From the NCBI RefSeq assembly GCF_020860125.1, contig NZ_JAJBUX010000113.1:1-34999 (forward strand): a stretch of 34,999 nt of DNA, in the 5' to 3' direction. The notes beneath the pieces are model-generated. The model was given only the letters and a program-made list of their open reading frames with translations. It had not been told where the DNA came from and did no database searches. Shown in pieces: positions 7,396 through 16,526 of the stretch. Position 1 is the first letter of the stretch. Every line of letters starts with the position of its first letter. The DNA is from Cloacibacillus sp. GTDB lineage: Bacteria > Synergistota > Synergistia > Synergistales > Synergistaceae. The translations under genes and the position numbers were made by a program.

Positions 7396-7980
7396 ATGTC
7401 TTACTACGTTCCTATAGTTGTAGAGCAGTCGGGAAGAGGAGAGCGCTCCTATGATATATACAGCCGCCTCCTGAAGGATAGGATAATATTCCTGGGAACC
7501 GCGATCGATGATACGGTAGCAAACCTTGTGGTGGCGCAGATGCTCTTTCTTGAAAGCGAAGACCCCGACAAGGATATTTCACTCTATATAAACAGCCCCG
7601 GAGGGTCGGTCTCGGCCGGGCTCGCGATATACGACACAATGCAGTATATCCGCCCGAACGTCTCGACGATCTGCCTCGGAATGGCGGCAAGCATGGGAGC
7701 TGTGCTCCTTACCGCGGGAGCCGAGGGAAAGAGGCTCGCGCTGCCCAACGCGAAGATAATGATCCACCAGCCGATGGGCGGTATGCAGGGACAGGCCTCG
7801 GATATCGAGATCCACGCGAAAGAGATACTCAAAACACGCGCGAAACTCAACGAGATACTGGCGGCGCATACGAAGCAGCCGCTGGACAAGATCGAAGCCG
7901 ATACGGACAGAGACTATTACATGTCATCCGAAGAGGCCTTAAAATATGGAATCGTCGATAAGATAATCGAAAAACGCTAA
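7396..7980 (+). CDS. clpP: ATP-dependent Clp protease proteolytic subunit
   Basis: The 194-residue serine peptidase forms the double-heptamer chamber that degrades proteins unfolded by ClpX. The catalytic triad is visible at Ser99 (in GMAASMGAV), His124 (in MIHQPMGG) and Asp173 (in DTDRDYY), spaced as in the E. coli enzyme. The N-terminal segment YVPIVVEQSGRGERSYDIYS is typical, and the oligomer-forming handle region is intact. A strong AGGAGG at 7381-7386 precedes the ATG. It lies 61 bp after tig and 58 bp before clpX, with a hairpin in the second gap. Confidence 0.98.
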   Translation: MSYYVPIVVEQSGRGERSYDIYSRLLKDRIIFLGTAIDDTVANLVVAQMLFLESEDPDKDISLYINSPGGSVSAGLAIYDTMQYIRPNVSTICLGMAASMGAVLLTAGAEGKRLALPNAKIMIHQPMGGMQGQASDIEIHAKEILKTRAKLNEILAAHTKQPLDKIEADTDRDYYMSSEEALKYGIVDKIIEKR

Positions 7981-7985
7981 ATCTG

Positions 7986-8018
7986 ATGAGGGGATTCCAC
8001 CGGGAGTCCCCTCATTTT
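7986..8018 (+). terminator. Hairpin between clpP and clpX, partial terminator or attenuator
   Basis: ATGAGGGGA (7986-7994) pairs perfectly with TCCCCTCAT (8007-8015), and TTTTG follows. The short T-run suggests incomplete termination or mRNA stabilisation, which would lower clpX relative to clpP. Confidence 0.55.
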
Positions 8019-8038
8019 GTTGCGAGGAGCCAGTTCGC

Positions 8039-9364
8039 ATGTATGATAATAAAAACGAAAACGTATTCAAAGATAGAAAGAAAAATAGCTGCTCGTTCTG
8101 CGGTAAATCACAGAACGAGGTCGCGAGGCTGTTCGCGGGACAACAGTCAAACGTCTTTATCTGCTCCGACTGTGTCCACCTCTGCAACATTTTGCTGAGA
8201 GGCGAGCACCTTGGCGCTGATGAGATGGAGAAACCGCAGGATAAGACGAAACCCGATTATACTTCTCTTCCATCAATAGATAAACTGCCCAAACCTGCGG
8301 AGATAAAGGAATTTCTCGACCAGTATGTCATCGGCCAGGCACAGGCGAAAAAGGTGCTTTCCGTAGCGGTCTACAACCATTACAAGAGGCTGCTGAACCC
8401 CGCCGTCGGCGACGACGACGTGGAGCTGCCGAAGAGCAACGTTCTTCTCGTCGGCCCCACCGGCAGCGGTAAGACGCTGCTCGCGCAGACGCTGGCAAAG
8501 ATGCTGCACGTCCCCTTTGCGATGACGGACGCGACGACGCTGACCGAGGCCGGTTATGTCGGAGAAGATGTCGAGAATATACTCCTGCGCCTCCTGCAGG
8601 CCGCCGATTTTGACATACAGGCGGCAGAGCGCGGTATCATCTACATAGACGAGATCGACAAGATCGCGCGGAAGTCGGAATCGACCTCCATCACGCGTGA
8701 TGTCTCCGGCGAAGGCGTCCAGCAGGCGCTGCTGAAAATTATTGAGGGCACGGTGGCCAACATTCCTCCGAAGGGCGGGCGCAAACACCCCAGCCAGGAG
8801 ATGATTCCCATCGACACCAGCAATATCCTCTTCATCTGCGGCGGCGCATTCGACGGCCTCGAAAAGATAATTTCACAGCGTACCAACGAAAAACAGCTTG
8901 GCTTCGGCGGGGAGATCAACTCCAACGCCAGCAGGCAAAACAACTCAGAGCTCCTTAAGAAGCTGGAACCCGACGACTTGCGGGCCTACGGCTTCATTCC
9001 CGAGTTTATCGGGCGTCTGCCGGTTCTTGTGGCGCTAGAGGCCCTCTCGGAAGATGCGCTCATCCAGATACTCAAGGAGCCGAAAAACGCCCCGTTGAAG
9101 CAGTACAAGAAGCTCTTCGCCCTTGAGGATATAAACCTTGAATTTACCGACGACGCCGTAAGGACGATCGCCGAACGGGCCTCCAAGCTCAATACCGGCG
9201 CCCGCGGCCTGCGCACCATCCTTGAAAGGCTCATGCTCGACCTGCAGTATGAGATACCCAACAGAACGTCGGACGTCGCTTCGCTCACCGTAACAAAGGG
9301 AGCGGTTGAGGGAACTGAAAAACCGTTCGTCGAAACAGGTGCCAAGGCGCATGGAGCAGAATAA
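8039..9364 (+). CDS. clpX: ATP-dependent Clp protease ATP-binding subunit ClpX
   Basis: The 441-residue AAA+ unfoldase delivers substrates to ClpP. The N-terminal zinc-binding domain has the four-cysteine pattern CSFCGKSQ...CSDCVHLC (about residues 20-50). The AAA+ core follows: Walker A GPTGSGKT near residue 143, Walker B IIYIDEIDKI near residue 200, sensor and arginine-finger regions (NILFICGGAF, FIPEFIGRLP), and a C-terminal domain with NTGARGLRTILE. Pore loop GYVGEDVE is present. Ribosome-binding site GAGGAG lies about 10 bases before the ATG. The 3' end overlaps the lon start by 14 bp, implying translational coupling. Confidence 0.97.
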   Translation: MYDNKNENVFKDRKKNSCSFCGKSQNEVARLFAGQQSNVFICSDCVHLCNILLRGEHLGADEMEKPQDKTKPDYTSLPSIDKLPKPAEIKEFLDQYVIGQAQAKKVLSVAVYNHYKRLLNPAVGDDDVELPKSNVLLVGPTGSGKTLLAQTLAKMLHVPFAMTDATTLTEAGYVGEDVENILLRLLQAADFDIQAAERGIIYIDEIDKIARKSESTSITRDVSGEGVQQALLKIIEGTVANIPPKGGRKHPSQEMIPIDTSNILFICGGAFDGLEKIISQRTNEKQLGFGGEINSNASRQNNSELLKKLEPDDLRAYGFIPEFIGRLPVLVALEALSEDALIQILKEPKNAPLKQYKKLFALEDINLEFTDDAVRTIAERASKLNTGARGLRTILERLMLDLQYEIPNRTSDVASLTVTKGAVEGTEKPFVETGAKAHGAE

Positions 9365-11678
9365 ACCGCTTATCTATCCCGTCATTCCCGTGAGGGATAT
9401 GATAGTTTTTCCCGGCGTGGTCTCGCCGCTATTTATCAGCAGGCCGCGCTCGATGCGCGCGGTCGAAGAGGCCGGCGAACACGACCGGATAGTATTCATT
9501 ACGGCAGAGAAAAAACCCTATCCCGATACGGTACAGCCCGAGGGACTTTACAAAATTGGGACGGTCTGCAAGATACTCCAGAACGTGCGCCTGCCCGACG
9601 GCTCTCTGAAGGTCGTGGTCGAGGGCGGTTACCGCGCGGAGGCGGTGAGATTCGCGACCAACGAATCATTCATGCTCGCCTCCGTCACGCCGCTGGAGAC
9701 TGAGAAGTGCGAACCAACGCTTGAGATGCGCGCGCATATGCGCTCCATCCTGCGTGAATTTGAGCAAAATGTTCACCTCGACCCCAAACTGCCGGAGGAG
9801 ATCGCGCGTTCCGTAAGGGACATAGACATCCCCGACGTACTCTGTGACGTGGTGGCCTCGCACAGCCGCCTCGACATCATCGAAAAACAGAAGATACTGG
9901 AGACCGCTGATACGCCGGACCGTCTGAGCCTGCTTCTTAAGATGCTGATAACGGAGAATGAGCTGCTCGGGCTGGAACGCGACCTTGAGGACCGCGTGCG
10001 TTCCGAGATAGACAAGGATCAGCACAACTACTATCTGCGCGAACAGCTGAAGGTCATTAACGAAGAGCTAGGCGAAGAGAGCCCCGCGAGCGAGGCGGAG
10101 GAGCTTCGCGGCACCGCCCTGGCCTCCGGTATGCCGGATACCGTTATGGAGCGCGTAAATAAAGAGATCTCAAGATTTACAAAACTGGCACCCGTTTCGC
10201 CGGAGGCTGCCATGGCGCGGACCTATATCGAGACGCTGGTGGAACTGCCCTGGAATAATTCTACAGAGGACTGCCTAGATCTGGCCAACGCGCGTAAGGT
10301 GCTTGAAGAGGACCATTACGGGCTTGAAGAGGTCAAGAAACGCATTCTGGAATATCTAGCCGTCAAAAAACGGGCGGGAAAGAATATGCGCGCACAGGTC
10401 ATCTGCTTCGTCGGGCCTCCCGGCGTGGGTAAGACCTCGCTTGGCCGCTCGATCGCTCGTACTATGGGGCGGGAGTTTATCAATATATCCCTTGGCGGGA
10501 TGCACGACGAGGCGGAAATACGCGGACACCGCCGCACATATGTCGGCGCGCTGCCTGGACGTATAATACAGAAGATAAAACAGTGCGGCTCTAACAACCC
10601 GCTGATTTTGATGGACGAAATCGACAAACTCGGCTCCGATTTTCGCGGCGACCCCTCGTCGGTGCTGCTGGAGGTGCTCGACCCTGAACAGAACTGGCAC
10701 TTCACGGATAACTTCCTTGAAGTCCCCTTCGATCTGAGCAAGGTCATGTTCATCACCACCGCCAACTCCGCCGCCACGATACCGAGACCCCTCCTTGACC
10801 GCATGGAGGTCATTCCGCTTCCAGGCTATGTGATGGAGGAAAAGATCAAGATAGCCAAACGTCATCTGATACCTCGCATAATCAAGGAACATGGCCTTGA
10901 GAAAGAGGACTTTGTCATATCCGAAGCGGCACTCAAAGATATCGTATCATCCTATACAATGGAGGCTGGCGTCCGTTCGCTTGACCGCGAGCTCTCAAAG
11001 GTCGCGCGGAAGATCGCCACTGAGCTGGCGGAGGGAGAAACTCCGGAAAGAGGCTCGCTCGGCAAAGAGCGTATCAAGAAGATACTCGGCGCGCCGAAGC
11101 TCCACAACACGAAGATACCGAAAGAAAATGCCGTCGGTACGGCTATCGGTCTTGCCTGGACCGAAGCCGGCGGCGACGTCATCCTCATCGAGTCGGCCGT
11201 CATGGAGGGCTCCGGCAAGGTTACATATACTGGAAACCTCGGCGACATCATGCAGGAGTCGGCTACGACCGCCCTCGCCTACCTTAAATCGCACGCGGAC
11301 CGTTACGGGCTCGCTGATTTTGCCTGGGGCAAAAAGGATATCCATATCCATGTCCCGGTCGGTGCGGTGCCGAAAGACGGCCCCAGCGCGGGGATCACCC
11401 TTGCCCTTTCGCTCTGCTCGACACTCACGGGGCGCGAGATCGACACGAAATACGCGATGACGGGGGAGATGACGCTGCACGGAAGCGTTCTGCCGATTGG
11501 AGGCATCCGCGAAAAGACACTGGCGGCAAAACGCCTCGGTATAAAAGAGATAATACTGCCCGAAGCTAACAGGCCGGACACGGCTGAACTTAGCGACTGG
11601 GTGCTTAGCGGCATGAAACTCCACTATGTTTCCAATATAACAAAGGTTTTTGAATTAGCCTTGAAACCGGGGGAATAA
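9351..11678 (+). CDS. lon: ATP-dependent protease Lon (LonA type)
   Basis: The 775-residue protein has the N-terminal substrate-binding domain (YPVIPVRDMIVFPGVV onward), a coiled-coil linker (KDQHNYYLREQLKVINEEL), an AAA+ module with Walker A GPPGVGKTS (Gly355 onward) and Walker B ILMDEIDKL, and the C-terminal peptidase. The Ser-Lys dyad falls at Ser679 (in KDGPSAG) and Lys722 (in REKTLAAK), the same numbers as in E. coli Lon. I chose ATG 9351, where similarity to Lon begins; the frame extends 15 codons further inside clpX. It overlaps clpX and ends one base before engB, so the genes are likely one operon. Lon degrades misfolded and regulatory proteins in the cytoplasm. Confidence 0.97.
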   Translation: MEQNKPLIYPVIPVRDMIVFPGVVSPLFISRPRSMRAVEEAGEHDRIVFITAEKKPYPDTVQPEGLYKIGTVCKILQNVRLPDGSLKVVVEGGYRAEAVRFATNESFMLASVTPLETEKCEPTLEMRAHMRSILREFEQNVHLDPKLPEEIARSVRDIDIPDVLCDVVASHSRLDIIEKQKILETADTPDRLSLLLKMLITENELLGLERDLEDRVRSEIDKDQHNYYLREQLKVINEELGEESPASEAEELRGTALASGMPDTVMERVNKEISRFTKLAPVSPEAAMARTYIETLVELPWNNSTEDCLDLANARKVLEEDHYGLEEVKKRILEYLAVKKRAGKNMRAQVICFVGPPGVGKTSLGRSIARTMGREFINISLGGMHDEAEIRGHRRTYVGALPGRIIQKIKQCGSNNPLILMDEIDKLGSDFRGDPSSVLLEVLDPEQNWHFTDNFLEVPFDLSKVMFITTANSAATIPRPLLDRMEVIPLPGYVMEEKIKIAKRHLIPRIIKEHGLEKEDFVISEAALKDIVSSYTMEAGVRSLDRELSKVARKIATELAEGETPERGSLGKERIKKILGAPKLHNTKIPKENAVGTAIGLAWTEAGGDVILIESAVMEGSGKVTYTGNLGDIMQESATTALAYLKSHADRYGLADFAWGKKDIHIHVPVGAVPKDGPSAGITLALSLCSTLTGREIDTKYAMTGEMTLHGSVLPIGGIREKTLAAKRLGIKEIILPEANRPDTAELSDWVLSGMKLHYVSNITKVFELALKPGE

Positions 11679-11679
11679 G

Positions 11680-12300
11680 ATGAGCGCATGGAAATCTGAG
11701 CTGTTCTGCACGGCTTTTAACAAACAGCAGCTGCCGCCTCCGGGACCTCACGAGATCGTCTTTGTCGGGCGTTCAAACGTGGGGAAGTCGACGCTGATAA
11801 ACGCGCTGCTCGGCAGGAAGCTCGCTAAGGTAAGCTCCAAGCCGGGAAAGACGCGCAGCATAAATTTTTACAATGTCGAGGCGGAGCCGCATAAATTCTC
11901 GCTTGTCGACCTGCCGGGCTACGGCTACGCGGCGCGCGGAATGGACGAGCGCAAAAGCTGGTGGAAGCTGATAGACGACTATTTCAGCCAGGACCGCCCG
12001 ATATCCTACGTCGTGCACCTGATAGACTTCCGCCACGGGCCGCTCGCGAACGACAACGAGCTCACCGCCTGGCTCGACAGGATGGACATGCCCCGTATCG
12101 TAGTCTTTACCAAGGGAGATAAAATATCTCCCGGAAAGCGAAAAGGGCAGTATAATACGATAATGCGCGGCGGGATCGATTCTATTCTGCCGCCCTTCGT
12201 CACCTCCGGCGTCAACGACGCCGAGATGGAGAAGCTGCGTACCGGCATCGAAGAGGTCCTCTCCGAGATTATCAAGCTCGACGCGCAGGAGGCAAGATAA
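11680..12300 (+). CDS. engB: Ribosome-biogenesis GTPase EngB/YsxC
   Basis: The 206-residue small GTPase assists assembly of the large ribosomal subunit. All G motifs are present: G1 GRSNVGKST, G2 around KPGKTRSINFY, G3 DLPGYGYA and G4 TKGDK. Length fits the family. The start lies one base after the lon stop (TAAGATG), with a purine-rich ribosome-binding site inside the lon end, so it is translationally coupled. A lon-engB neighbourhood is frequent in bacteria. Confidence 0.96.
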   Translation: MSAWKSELFCTAFNKQQLPPPGPHEIVFVGRSNVGKSTLINALLGRKLAKVSSKPGKTRSINFYNVEAEPHKFSLVDLPGYGYAARGMDERKSWWKLIDDYFSQDRPISYVVHLIDFRHGPLANDNELTAWLDRMDMPRIVVFTKGDKISPGKRKGQYNTIMRGGIDSILPPFVTSGVNDAEMEKLRTGIEEVLSEIIKLDAQEAR

Positions 12301-12543
12301 AAAGGCAGGCAAAACCAAACGCCTATTCCGATGATTAGATGTGTCAGCCGCTAAGCGGTTCGGTTTGGCCTGGGGCGCAGGCGTATATAAATACGTTGGA
12401 GCCACAGGTCAAACCGGACCGCGACGCGGATGGCATATATAATCATCGGCACCCAATCCAGAGGTGCCGGAACGGCCGGACTGACGGACTGGGAATAGAT
12501 ACGGACCGCGCCACCAGGCCGGCCCATTGAGGAGGAAACGGAA
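12301..12543 (+). promoter_or_regulatory. Structured 243-bp leader in front of valS
   Basis: No ORF, but many complementary segments. CCGATGATTA near 12329 pairs with TAATCATCGG near 12440. CCAAAC and GTTTGG near 12316 and 12365 enclose a CCGC-TAA-GCGG hairpin, and CGGCACC/GGTGCCG forms a hairpin near 12448-12470. GGACCGCG occurs twice (near 12416 and 12503). A TATAAT is present near 12435. The position before an aminoacyl-tRNA synthetase gene suggests a regulatory leader, but I do not see a convincing T-box core (GGGTGGNACCGCG), so the class is open. Confidence 0.4.
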
Positions 12544-15207
12544 ATGGATTCCGAGAAGGTGCAGTTAGGCAAGAGCTATGATCCCGTGCCCATTGAAGAC
12601 AAATGGTACGCGGAATGGATAGCTGAGGGGCTTTTTAAGGCAGATTCGTCATCACCAAAACCGCCGTTTTCAATCGTCATACCGCCGCCCAATGTTACGG
12701 GCTCGCTCCATGTCGGCCACGCGCTCGACAATACGCTGCAGGATATTCTCTGCCGCACGAAGAGAATGCAGGGCTACGAGGTACTCTGGCTGCCCGGCAC
12801 AGACCACGCGGGCATCGCCACGCAGAACGTCGTGGAGCGTTCGCTCGCCAAAGAGGGCGTATCACGTCACGACCTTGGGCGCGAAGAGTTCGTCAAAAAG
12901 GTCTGGGAGTGGAAAGAGCAGTACGGCAGCACAATCATAAACCAGCTCAAAAAGCTCGGCGCCTCCTGCGACTGGGACCGCGAGCGCTTCACGATGGACG
13001 AGGGGCTCTCGCGCGCCGTCCGCAAAATATTTGTGGAGCTCTATAAAAAGGGACTAATCTACCGCGGGAAATACCTCATAAACTGGTGCCCGCGCTGCCA
13101 GACGGCCCTCTCCGACCTTGAGGTCGAGCACGAGGAGATGGACGGCAAGTTCTATGAGGTCTCATACAAATTCGCCGACGGCGAAGAGGGCGGCGTCATC
13201 GTCATGACGACGCGCCCCGAGACGATCCTCGGAGACAGCGCCATCGCGATACACCCGCGCGACGAGAAGAACCGCCACCTCGTAGGCAAAAAGGTCGTCG
13301 TGCCGCTCGTGGGACGCGTCATCCCCGTCATTGAGGACAACATGGTCGACCCCGAGTTCGGCACCGGCTGCGTCAAGATCACCCCGGCGCACGATCCCAA
13401 CGACTTCCTTGTCGGCCAGCGCCACAATCTCGAACAGATACAGGTCATTGACGATAAGGGAGTAATGAACGAGAACGCCGGCAAATACCAGGGGCAGGAC
13501 CGCTTTGAGGCGCGCGGCACGATCGTCGCCGACCTTGAAAAAGAGGGCGTGCTGCTCTCCGTCACCGACCTGCGCCACTCGGTAGGGCACTGCTACCGCT
13601 GCCATACTGTGATCGAGCCCTACCTTTCTGAACAGTGGTTCGTCCGCACGCGCCCCCTCGCGGACGCCGGGGTAGCCTCCGTTGAAGCCGGAAAGATAAA
13701 GTTCGTTCCCGACCAGTGGACCAACGTCTACTACCAGTGGATGGAGAATATCCGCGACTGGTGTATCTCGCGCCAGCTCTGGTGGGGACACCGTATACCC
13801 GCGTGGTACTGCGACAAATGCGGCGAAGTCATCGTCGAAGAGAACGCGCCGCACAAGTGTCCGAAGTGCGGCAGCACCGAACTCTGCCAGGACGAAGATG
13901 TGCTCGACACCTGGTTCTCGAGCGGACTCTGGCCCTTCTCGACGATGGGCTGGCCCGACGAGACCGAAACTCTGAAAAAATTCTACCCGACCTCCGTGCT
14001 TGTGACCGGATTTGACATAATCTTCTTCTGGGTCGCAAGGATGATAATGTTCGGACTTGAGGGAATGAAGGGCGAAGTACCCTTCCACGACGTATACATC
14101 CACGCCCTCGTACGCGACGAAAAGGGGCAGAAGATGAGCAAGTCGCGCGGAAACGTCATCGACCCGCTGACGATCGTGAAGGACTACGGCGCGGACGCGC
14201 TGCGTCTTACGCTCGCGGCGCTCACGGTACAGGGACGTGACATCTTCCTCTCGACCGACCGTATCTCGACATACCGGCTCTTCATGAACAAGCTCTGGAA
14301 CGCGAGCCGTTTCGCGCTTATGAATCTTGAAGACGCCGCGGCGGGACAGGAGATAGACGAAAGGGAGCTTCAGCTCCACGACAAATGGATACTCAACCGC
14401 ATCTCGCAGGTTTCGGCGGAGATGACGCGGCTGCTCGACGGATACTTCTTCGGCGAAGCGGCGCGCCTCATGTACGACTTCACCTGGGGCGAGCTCTGCG
14501 ACTGGTACCTTGAGCTGTCAAAGCCGGCGCTGCGCGGCGACGAGGGAGAGCCGCGCCGCCGGACGACGCAGGCCGTTCTGCTCGCCGTCTTTGAAGACGT
14601 CCTCAAGCTGCTCCACCCGATCATTCCCTTCGTGACGGAGGAACTATGGCACGCCTTCCCCTTCGGCACCGACCTTGTGGAGCACAGCAGCTGGCCCGCG
14701 CCGCGCGTCGCCGTTGACGAAAAGGTGATCGCGGATATGGACTTCATTCAGGATGTGGTCCGCGCGGTACGCAACCTAAGAGCCGAGGCCCGTATCGCGC
14801 CGCAGCAGATGATTCCCGGCGTAACGCTCGCCGTTCACAGTAAAGAGAAGCTCGCGCTGCTCAAAGAATGCGAAAAGCAGATAGAGCTGCTTACTAAGGT
14901 GGAAAAGGTCACCTTCACCGAAGAGGGCGCCGCGAAGCCGGAGAGAAGCCTCGCCTCGGTGCTCGATGACGTGCAGGTATACCTGCCGGTAGGCGACCTG
15001 CTTGACGTGGATAAGGAGATACAGCGCCTTAAAAACGATATCGCCAAACTTGAGAAGGATATCGAAAAGAGCAAGGCAAAGCTCGCGAACAAGCAGTTCG
15101 TCGAGCGGGCTCCCGCCGAAGTCATCGATAAAGAGAAGGGCAACCTTGCCGACAACGAGACGAAGGCTCAGCGCATGAAGGAAAACCTCGGCAGCCTGAC
15201 CAACTGA
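12544..15207 (+). CDS. valS: Valyl-tRNA synthetase
   Basis: The 887-residue class I synthetase charges tRNA-Val. The HIGH motif appears as HVGH (residues 56-59) and the KMSKS motif as KMSKS (530-534). Between them lie the CP1 editing domain, with TTRPETILGDSAIAIHP, and zinc-ligand clusters (WCPRCQTAL; CDKCGE...CPKCGS). The anticodon-binding domain follows, then a C-terminal coiled coil (VDKEIQRLKNDIAKLEKDIEKS) typical of ValRS. A strong GAGGAGG precedes the ATG. A long structured leader lies upstream, and folC starts 5 bp after the stop. Confidence 0.98.
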   Translation: MDSEKVQLGKSYDPVPIEDKWYAEWIAEGLFKADSSSPKPPFSIVIPPPNVTGSLHVGHALDNTLQDILCRTKRMQGYEVLWLPGTDHAGIATQNVVERSLAKEGVSRHDLGREEFVKKVWEWKEQYGSTIINQLKKLGASCDWDRERFTMDEGLSRAVRKIFVELYKKGLIYRGKYLINWCPRCQTALSDLEVEHEEMDGKFYEVSYKFADGEEGGVIVMTTRPETILGDSAIAIHPRDEKNRHLVGKKVVVPLVGRVIPVIEDNMVDPEFGTGCVKITPAHDPNDFLVGQRHNLEQIQVIDDKGVMNENAGKYQGQDRFEARGTIVADLEKEGVLLSVTDLRHSVGHCYRCHTVIEPYLSEQWFVRTRPLADAGVASVEAGKIKFVPDQWTNVYYQWMENIRDWCISRQLWWGHRIPAWYCDKCGEVIVEENAPHKCPKCGSTELCQDEDVLDTWFSSGLWPFSTMGWPDETETLKKFYPTSVLVTGFDIIFFWVARMIMFGLEGMKGEVPFHDVYIHALVRDEKGQKMSKSRGNVIDPLTIVKDYGADALRLTLAALTVQGRDIFLSTDRISTYRLFMNKLWNASRFALMNLEDAAAGQEIDERELQLHDKWILNRISQVSAEMTRLLDGYFFGEAARLMYDFTWGELCDWYLELSKPALRGDEGEPRRRTTQAVLLAVFEDVLKLLHPIIPFVTEELWHAFPFGTDLVEHSSWPAPRVAVDEKVIADMDFIQDVVRAVRNLRAEARIAPQQMIPGVTLAVHSKEKLALLKECEKQIELLTKVEKVTFTEEGAAKPERSLASVLDDVQVYLPVGDLLDVDKEIQRLKNDIAKLEKDIEKSKAKLANKQFVERAPAEVIDKEKGNLADNETKAQRMKENLGSLTN

Positions 15208-15212
15208 TTTTA

Positions 15213-16526
15213 ATGAACGAAAAAGAGAGATTTTCCGAAGTAGAAAAAAAATTGCAGGAGATGGCAAGCCCGGGCATCCGCCCGGGACTTGCCCGTCTCG
15301 CTCGCCTTCTCAGCGAGGCCGGCATGCCGCAGGACAAATTTCCCTCCGTGCACGTCGCGGGGACCAACGGTAAAGGCTCGACTGCGGCAAGCCTCTATGC
15401 AATTCTGCGCAAATCAACCTATAAAACTGCCCTATATACCAGTCCGCACCTTGTCGACTTTTCCGAGCGGCTGGTGATCGACGATAAAAGAGTCTCCACC
15501 GAAAGGTGGCTTGCCGCCATCGGCCTGCTTGAGCGGATAATAAAAAAAACCTCCTTTTTTGCTGACAACCTTCCGACCTATTTTGAACTGATAACGGCGG
15601 CGGCGATTTTAATTCTCGCCGAAGAGTCGCCCGATATCGCCGTCTTTGAGGCGGGGATGGGCGGCAGGCTTGACGCCTCAAACATCCTTGGCGACGTCAG
15701 GCTCAGCCTGATAGTGCCGATAGGCCTTGACCACACGGAATACCTCGGAGATACGCTCGAAAAGGTGGCCGCTGAAAAGTTCGCCATCATGCGCCGGGAT
15801 ACGCCGGCGCTCTTTGCCGGCGATCCAAGGCTCGACGCCCAGTTCATCATCGCCGCGAAGCTGCACGGCGCCGCCCCGCATATCTTCTCCTCCAGATATA
15901 GCGTAACGGAGGCGGACTATTCGCTCTCCGGCACGGATTTTACCCTGAGGGACAAAAACGATGGCGGGGAAGAGCGGTACCGCACTCCGCTGGTGGGCAC
16001 CTTCCAGTCGGAGAACGCGGCGCTGGCGGTGGCCGCCGCGCGTCTGCTCAGTCCGGCATTCCCAAAGATAACGGCGAATACGATAAAAGAAGGCCTATCC
16101 GGGACTCTCTGGCCCGGACGCATGGAGGTGATCGCGCAGGATCCCACCGTGCTAGTCGACGGAGGGCACAACCCGCACGCGATGAGGCGCATCGCCGAGA
16201 CGCTGAAGGCCCTCATGGGCGGCAGCCATGTCAACATAGTAATCGCGATGATGCGCGACAAGGAGATCGCGGGCGCGCTCTCATTTTTGCGCGGACTTGA
16301 CGTCACCCTCTACTGCACGGAGGTGCCGGGAAATGAACGTTCGCTTGGCGCGCGGGAGATGGAGCGGGCGGCGTCGGAGGCCGCTCTCAAGAGCGGGGGA
16401 AGTTTTCACGAGCCGCTTACGGCTATCGCCGAGGCCTCCAAAGAGGGCGCGCCGGTGCTTTGCTGCGGCAGCCTCTTCCTCGTCGGATATATAAAGGAAC
16501 GAAAAGATGAACTTCGAAGGATTTAA
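15213..16526 (+). CDS. folC: Bifunctional folylpolyglutamate synthase/dihydrofolate synthase
   Basis: The 437-residue Mur-ligase-like enzyme adds glutamate to dihydropteroate and to reduced folates. The ATP-binding P-loop HVAGTNGKGST lies near residue 45, followed by YTSPHLVDFSERL and the central Mur-ligase segment FEAGMGGRLDASN with GLDHTEYLGDTLEKVAAEKF. The C-terminal domain begins around LWPGRMEVI with VDGGHNPHAM. A single gene doing both reactions is usual outside E. coli relatives. The start has only a weak ribosome-binding site and may depend on coupling to valS. Its 3' end overlaps pgeF by 20 bp. Confidence 0.93.
   Translation: MNEKERFSEVEKKLQEMASPGIRPGLARLARLLSEAGMPQDKFPSVHVAGTNGKGSTAASLYAILRKSTYKTALYTSPHLVDFSERLVIDDKRVSTERWLAAIGLLERIIKKTSFFADNLPTYFELITAAAILILAEESPDIAVFEAGMGGRLDASNILGDVRLSLIVPIGLDHTEYLGDTLEKVAAEKFAIMRRDTPALFAGDPRLDAQFIIAAKLHGAAPHIFSSRYSVTEADYSLSGTDFTLRDKNDGGEERYRTPLVGTFQSENAALAVAAARLLSPAFPKITANTIKEGLSGTLWPGRMEVIAQDPTVLVDGGHNPHAMRRIAETLKALMGGSHVNIVIAMMRDKEIAGALSFLRGLDVTLYCTEVPGNERSLGAREMERAASEAALKSGGSFHEPLTAIAEASKEGAPVLCCGSLFLVGYIKERKDELRRI

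Noticed and set aside
12480..12543. T-box antiterminator before valS
   Set aside because: Only GGACCGCG resembles part of the T-box core; the GGGTGG half and a convincing specifier loop are not seen. Kept only as an unclassified structured leader.
13162..14379. 405-codon minus-strand ORF
   Set aside because: It lies wholly inside valS, whose motifs are unmistakable; the antisense frame is open because of GC-rich codon usage.
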